The position numbers and the translations under genes are program-made. From NCBI RefSeq assembly GCF_007971025.1, contig NZ_CP042436.1, positions 3,720,001 to 3,784,000 of the forward strand: DNA of 64,000 nucleotides, in the 5' to 3' direction. This DNA is from Mucilaginibacter ginsenosidivorans. Lineage in GTDB: Bacteria > Bacteroidota > Bacteroidia > Sphingobacteriales > Sphingobacteriaceae. Positions 60,672 to 64,000 of this stretch are shown here, one piece after another (the first letter of the stretch is position 1; each line of letters begins with the position of its first letter). The notes below the pieces were generated by a model. The model made no database searches, was not told the origin of the DNA, and saw only the letters and a list, made by a program, of their open reading frames with translations.

Positions 60672-61199
60672 TCAGAATCGGGCTGCAAATGTATTTAAAC
60701 TCTCTTTAATCCGCAACAAATATTTTTGGCGATAGTAAATATCCAGTATTTCGTTCAGGCGGCTTTCTTTGGCTGTGTCATCAAGGGTGTGATAATCAGA
60801 GGTTAGTTTATGCAGTTGGGTGTTAATATCATCATCAACTGCCATCACTTCATTATTAATAGCAGCTAACTGTTCAGCATCATCTACCTCCATCAGGCGT
60901 TCGTTAACGTCCATCATTTCCATCAGGAAATCAGAAGGCAGCTGAGGCTTGGCGCCGTCAACCAGTAATTCGTGCTGGCGCAGGATATACTCCAGGCGTT
61001 TGGCCGGATCGGACAGTGTTTGCCAGGCTTTATTGTTTATGGTTGAAAGCTCGAGTATTTCCTGCTGCTTCTCATCAGCTTCGTTGGCGTAGAAGTCGGG
61101 GTGATATTGCTTGCTAAGTTCATAAAATTTATTTTTGAGTGAAGCGACATCAGGGTGAAAAGATTCGGGAATATTATAGAATTCGAAGTAGTTGATCAT
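60672..61199 (-). CDS. hscB: Fe-S cluster co-chaperone HscB
   Basis: J-domain protein that works with HscA and IscU to hand over Fe-S clusters. The 175-residue protein begins MINYFEFYNIPESFHPDVAS and has the HPD motif in YELSKQYHPDFY. The C-terminal helical domain (FLMEMMDVNERLMEVDDAEQ) binds IscU. No isc genes are adjacent. A -7 box lies only four bases before ATG, so the transcript may be leaderless. Confidence 0.9.
   Translation of the reverse strand: MINYFEFYNIPESFHPDVASLKNKFYELSKQYHPDFYANEADEKQQEILELSTINNKAWQTLSDPAKRLEYILRQHELLVDGAKPQLPSDFLMEMMDVNERLMEVDDAEQLAAINNEVMAVDDDINTQLHKLTSDYHTLDDTAKESRLNEILDIYYRQKYLLRIKESLNTFAARF
60686..60716 (-). promoter_or_regulatory. Promoter of tRNA-Leu(CAA) inside the end of hscB
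   Basis: TACATTTG matches the -7 box and TTG lies 20 bases further upstream at the -33 position, both inside the last codons of hscB and about 50 bases before the tRNA. It is the best two-part promoter in the window. Confidence 0.65.
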
Positions 61200-61203
61200 G
61201 ATA

Positions 61204-61211
61204 CAAAGTTA
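61204..61211 (-). promoter_or_regulatory. -7 promoter box abutting hscB
   Basis: TAACTTTG on the minus strand matches TAnnTTTG with four bases before ATG. The start is confirmed by the family N-terminus, so the mRNA may be leaderless. Confidence 0.6.
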
Positions 61212-61305
61212 GCTGTTTTAGGTTAGACGTTTTACGTTTTTGTATCGATGATGTAACGTATAACCTAACAACTTTAACGTACAACAAAAATTACCATCTT
61301 TGCAC

Positions 61306-62085
61306 ATGAATTTATTCGAACAGATACGGCAAAAGCCGTTCTTTATATTAGGGCCCTGCGTTATGGAAAACCAGGACCTGCTTTATACGGTCGCCGAAAA
61401 AGTAGCCGAAATAGGGCAGAAATATCCCGTTACGGTGATTTTTAAATCGTCATTTGATAAGGCTAACCGCACTTCAATACATTCGTACCGCGGGCCGGGC
61501 TTGGAGAAGGGTATGGAGATGCTGCAAAATGTTAAAGAGCGTTTTGATCTGCCGGTTACCACGGATATACACGAGCCCGGGCAGGCTGCTGTAGCTGCCG
61601 AAGTTGTTGATATTTTACAAATACCGGCCTTTTTGTGCCGGCAGACCGATCTGCTGGTGGCCGCAGCAAAAACAGGGAAGATAGTGAACGTTAAAAAAGC
61701 GCAGTTTCTTTCGGGGCAGGATATGTTTTACCCCGCTCAGAAAGTAATAGAAGCAGGCAACGAGCAGGTTATACTGACAGAGCGCGGCAATATGTACGGT
61801 TATAATAATCTTGTAGTGGACTTCAGGAATATTTACGATTTGAAAAAATTTGGTCACCCGGTGTGTATGGATTGCACGCATTCGGTACAGCGGCCCGGGG
61901 GAGCAGGGGGGAAAACCGGGGGCGACCGTACTTTCGTGCCGATGATGGCCCTTGCCGCAAAAGCCTTTGGAGCCGACGGTTACTTTATGGAAACCCATCC
62001 CGACCCGGATAACGCGCTGAGCGACGGGCCGAATATGGTAAAATTGCATCAATTGGAAGAGGCAATCAAACCTTTGTTATCTTAG
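61306..62085 (+). CDS. kdsA: 3-deoxy-D-manno-octulosonate 8-phosphate synthase
   Basis: Condenses arabinose-5-phosphate and PEP to Kdo-8-phosphate, for the inner core of LPS. The 259-residue protein has ILGPCVMENQDLLYTVAEK, IFKSSFDKANRTS, VTTDIHEP and the final SDGPNMVKL. An in-frame TTG two codons upstream is not needed; ATG at the MNLFEQIRQK position is the natural start. It is followed 20 bases later by kdsD, its substrate supplier. Confidence 0.95.
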   Translation: MNLFEQIRQKPFFILGPCVMENQDLLYTVAEKVAEIGQKYPVTVIFKSSFDKANRTSIHSYRGPGLEKGMEMLQNVKERFDLPVTTDIHEPGQAAVAAEVVDILQIPAFLCRQTDLLVAAAKTGKIVNVKKAQFLSGQDMFYPAQKVIEAGNEQVILTERGNMYGYNNLVVDFRNIYDLKKFGHPVCMDCTHSVQRPGGAGGKTGGDRTFVPMMALAAKAFGADGYFMETHPDPDNALSDGPNMVKLHQLEEAIKPLLS

Positions 62086-62105
62086 ACGTACGAGGTAAAA
62101 CCTAA

Positions 62106-63041
62106 ATGAAAGAAATAGCCAGGAAAGTATTTAATATCGAGATCGAGTCGCTAAAGTATGTGGCCGCGTCGCTGAATGACGATTTCACCAGGGCGGTTGA
62201 GGCCATACTGGAGTCGAAAGGAAAACTGATCGTGGCAGGCGTGGGTAAATCGGGGCTGATAGGCAGAAAGATAGCGGCTACATTGGCAAGCACCGGTACG
62301 CCAAGCTTTTTCCTGCATCCAGGAGAGGCTTTTCACGGGGACCTGGGCATGGTGGAGCCGAATGATATGGTGATATTGATATCCTACTCAGGCGAAACTG
62401 ATGAGGTGCTCAAGATCATTCCCTTCCTGAAATGGAACAATAACCGGATCATCAGCATAACAGGCAACCCAAATTCAACCATAGCCAAAAACAGCGATCA
62501 TCACCTGAATGTATGCATTACGCGTGAGGCCTGCCCGCTTGAACTGGCGCCGACATCGTCTACCACAGCCACTTTGGTAATGGGTGATGCACTGGCGATG
62601 GCCCTGATGGAAACCCGCCAATTTCAGCACGAGGACTTTGCCCGTTTTCATCCGGGGGGCAGTCTCGGGCGCAAGCTGCTTGTTAAAGTAAAAGACCTGA
62701 TGCGGCGCGATAACCTGCCATTTATTGATAAGAATGCCTCATTTACCGAACTATTGCTGCGCATGTCGGAGGGCAAACTGGGGCTGGTGATTGTAGGTCG
62801 CGCCGAACTGGTAGAAGGTGTTGTAACGGACGGCGACCTGCGCAGGGCTTTACTGCATAACCCGGATACTTCGCAATTGCATATTCATGATATGATGACA
62901 ACACACCCGGTTATCGTCGACCCGGAAGAATATATCAGCCAGGCTGAGAACCTGATGATAGAAAAGAAGATAGCCACCATATTAGTTGGATCGGTCGGGC
63001 ACAAAACAGTAGAAGGAGTTTACCAGATCTATAACAGTTAG
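62106..63041 (+). CDS. kdsD: Arabinose-5-phosphate isomerase
   Basis: Converts ribulose-5-phosphate to arabinose-5-phosphate, the substrate of KdsA. The 311-residue protein has an SIS domain (VAGVGKSGLIGRKIAATLAS, FFLHPGEAFHGDLGM, ILISYSGETDEVL) and two CBS domains (about 195-311) with VTDGDLRRALLHN. KdsD/KpsF share this plan; linkage to kdsA favours KdsD. It is followed ten bases later by the BtuF-like gene. Confidence 0.93.
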   Translation: MKEIARKVFNIEIESLKYVAASLNDDFTRAVEAILESKGKLIVAGVGKSGLIGRKIAATLASTGTPSFFLHPGEAFHGDLGMVEPNDMVILISYSGETDEVLKIIPFLKWNNNRIISITGNPNSTIAKNSDHHLNVCITREACPLELAPTSSTTATLVMGDALAMALMETRQFQHEDFARFHPGGSLGRKLLVKVKDLMRRDNLPFIDKNASFTELLLRMSEGKLGLVIVGRAELVEGVVTDGDLRRALLHNPDTSQLHIHDMMTTHPVIVDPEEYISQAENLMIEKKIATILVGSVGHKTVEGVYQIYNS

Positions 63042-63051
63042 CGGAAAGTTA

Positions 63052-63837
63052 ATGCCTGTCTTTTATGATCAGATGAATAGGGCAGTGGAGCTATCCTCCA
63101 CGCCAAGAAAGATCATCTCCATCGTACCTTCCCAAACGGAATTATTGTTCGACCTTGGGCTGGACAAGGAAATTATCGGCATTACTAAATTCTGCATACA
63201 ACCCGCCGCTAAAGTTGAACAAAAAGTAAAGGTAGGAGGCACCAAACAGCTTAATATCAGCTTAATAAAAGAACTAAATCCCGGCCTTATAATCGGAAAC
63301 AAAGAAGAGAACGAACAGGCTCAAATTGAGGAATTGATGGAACTTTTCCCTGTATGGATGAGCGATATAAGCGACCTCGACGGGGCACTGGATATGATCC
63401 GGAAGGTGGGGGAGCTTGTTGGAAAAGATGCGGAAGCCGGAACTTTGTTAAGCAGGATTGAACAACAATTTAACGTAACAATTCAACAATCTGACCTGCG
63501 TACCGCTTACCTGATATGGCGCAAACCATATATGGTTGCCGGTAAGGGAACATTTATCGAAGATATGCTGCAAAAGTGCGGTCTGGTGAATGCTTTTAAC
63601 GGTGACAGGTATCCCGAAATATCCAATGAACAATTGATAACAGCAAAGCCAGATGTGGTATTGCTGTCGTCAGAACCGTACCCGTTCAGGGACAAACATA
63701 TTCGGGAGTTCGAATCCCTTCTACCGAACGCCAAGGTAAAACTGGTGGATGGTGAGTTATTTTCGTGGTATGGGAGCAGGCTTTTGCATGCACCGGAATA
63801 CTTTAAAGAACTGCTTAACAGTCTTCAATCGGAGTAA
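63052..63837 (+). CDS. BtuF-like helical-backbone metal/cobalamin-binding protein without export signal
   Basis: The 261-residue protein has the periplasmic-binding fold of class III: RKIISIVPSQTELLFDLGL, VKVGGTKQLNISLIKELNP, AYLIWRKPYMVAGKGTFIED and PDVVLLSSEPYPFRDKHI. This matches BtuF/FhuD-type ligand binders. No signal peptide is present, so it is likely cytoplasmic; a transporter gene is not adjacent. It may bind a corrinoid or similar ligand. Operon with kdsA-kdsD is inferred from spacing. Confidence 0.83.
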   Translation: MPVFYDQMNRAVELSSTPRKIISIVPSQTELLFDLGLDKEIIGITKFCIQPAAKVEQKVKVGGTKQLNISLIKELNPGLIIGNKEENEQAQIEELMELFPVWMSDISDLDGALDMIRKVGELVGKDAEAGTLLSRIEQQFNVTIQQSDLRTAYLIWRKPYMVAGKGTFIEDMLQKCGLVNAFNGDRYPEISNEQLITAKPDVVLLSSEPYPFRDKHIREFESLLPNAKVKLVDGELFSWYGSRLLHAPEYFKELLNSLQSE

Positions 63838-63872
63838 TCACAAAAAATAATCGGTGAAATCAATTTAAATAC

Positions 63873-63880
63873 TATCTTTG
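63873..63880 (+). promoter_or_regulatory. -7 promoter box of tRNA-Leu(UAG)
   Basis: TATCTTTG matches TAnnTTTG, 22 bases before the tRNA 5' end. Confidence 0.6.
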
Positions 63881-63902
63881 CCGACTCTTAAAAATCCTAA
63901 CT

Positions 63903-63984
63903 GCGGAAGTGGCGTAATTGGTAGCCGCACCAGACTTAGGATCTGGCGCCGCGAGGCGTGGGGGTTCGAGTCCCTTCTTCCGCA
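63903..63984 (+). tRNA. tRNA-Leu, anticodon UAG
   Basis: An 82-base class II tRNA. GCGGAAG pairs fully with CTTCCGC in the acceptor stem. The anticodon stem CCAGA/TCTGG holds loop CTTAGGA, giving UAG for CUN codons. The long variable arm (GCGCCGCGAGGCGT) and T arm GGTTCGAGTCC are regular. CCA is not encoded; CCG follows. Confidence 0.95.
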
Positions 63985-64000
63985 CCGAAACGAAAAGGCT

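Noticed and set aside
62985..63060. Cobalamin riboswitch before the BtuF-like gene
   Set aside because: Only ten bases separate it from kdsD and no B12-box sequence is visible.

Overview
The window looks like a chromosomal segment of a soil or plant-associated member of the Bacteroidota, most likely Sphingobacteriaceae and close to Mucilaginibacter or Pedobacter. This is inferred from gene families and signals, not from a database match. Many start regions carry the Bacteroidota -7 promoter box TAnnTTTG, and Shine-Dalgarno sites are mostly absent. Typical Bacteroidota protein types are present: an OmpA/PD40 outer-membrane protein, TPR histidine kinases, a LytS/LytTR pair, a 7-deazaguanine gene and many glycoside hydrolases. 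I saw no insertion sequence, prophage, CRISPR array or rRNA operon.

Layout. 0-12.5 kb: the tail of an rRNA methyltransferase, manC, recQ, an OmpA-family protein, queE, a lipoprotein/Rieske/NTF2-like trio, folD, lepA and two zinc-ribbon membrane proteins. 12.5-18.4 kb: a complete imuA-imuB-dnaE2 mutagenesis cassette behind a 34-bp palindrome, with a small divergent gene. 18.4-26.4 kb: secreted proteins, a sterol-desaturase homologue, a LytS/LytTR two-component pair, an NtrC-like regulator, the RNase P RNA gene on the minus strand, and a lipoprotein/SCO/cytochrome c operon. 26.7-37.5 kb: a GH1 beta-glucosidase, a TPR histidine kinase, an acyl-CoA dehydrogenase, folB with an FAD oxidase, MgtC, a thioesterase, Hsp20, a frameshifted AhpD-like gene, and a tightly overlapping SMR/RclC-like/DoxX/zinc-finger operon.

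37.7-52.8 kb is rich in carbohydrate genes: GH3, GH105, ThuA-like, a TIM-barrel epimerase, a GMC oxidoreductase, GH9 and a FucP-like permease. This could be a 3-keto-sugar route for plant glycans. It is interrupted by a TfoX-like protein, an ECF42-type sigma factor and three tandem YCII proteins. 52.9-64 kb: an ethylene-receptor-like histidine kinase with all seven ethylene-binding positions conserved, several small VOC and DUF proteins, a histone-H1-like protein, a phosphoesterase, two tRNA-Leu genes (CAA and UAG), hscB, and Kdo synthesis genes kdsA and kdsD followed by a BtuF-like protein without an export signal.

The items most worth following up are the ethylene-binding kinase, the palindrome controlling the mutasome cassette, the possible 3-keto-glycoside locus, the AhpD frameshift, the degenerate tRNA-Leu scar near 60.4 kb, and the apparently leaderless promoters of folB, hscB and a DinB-family gene.
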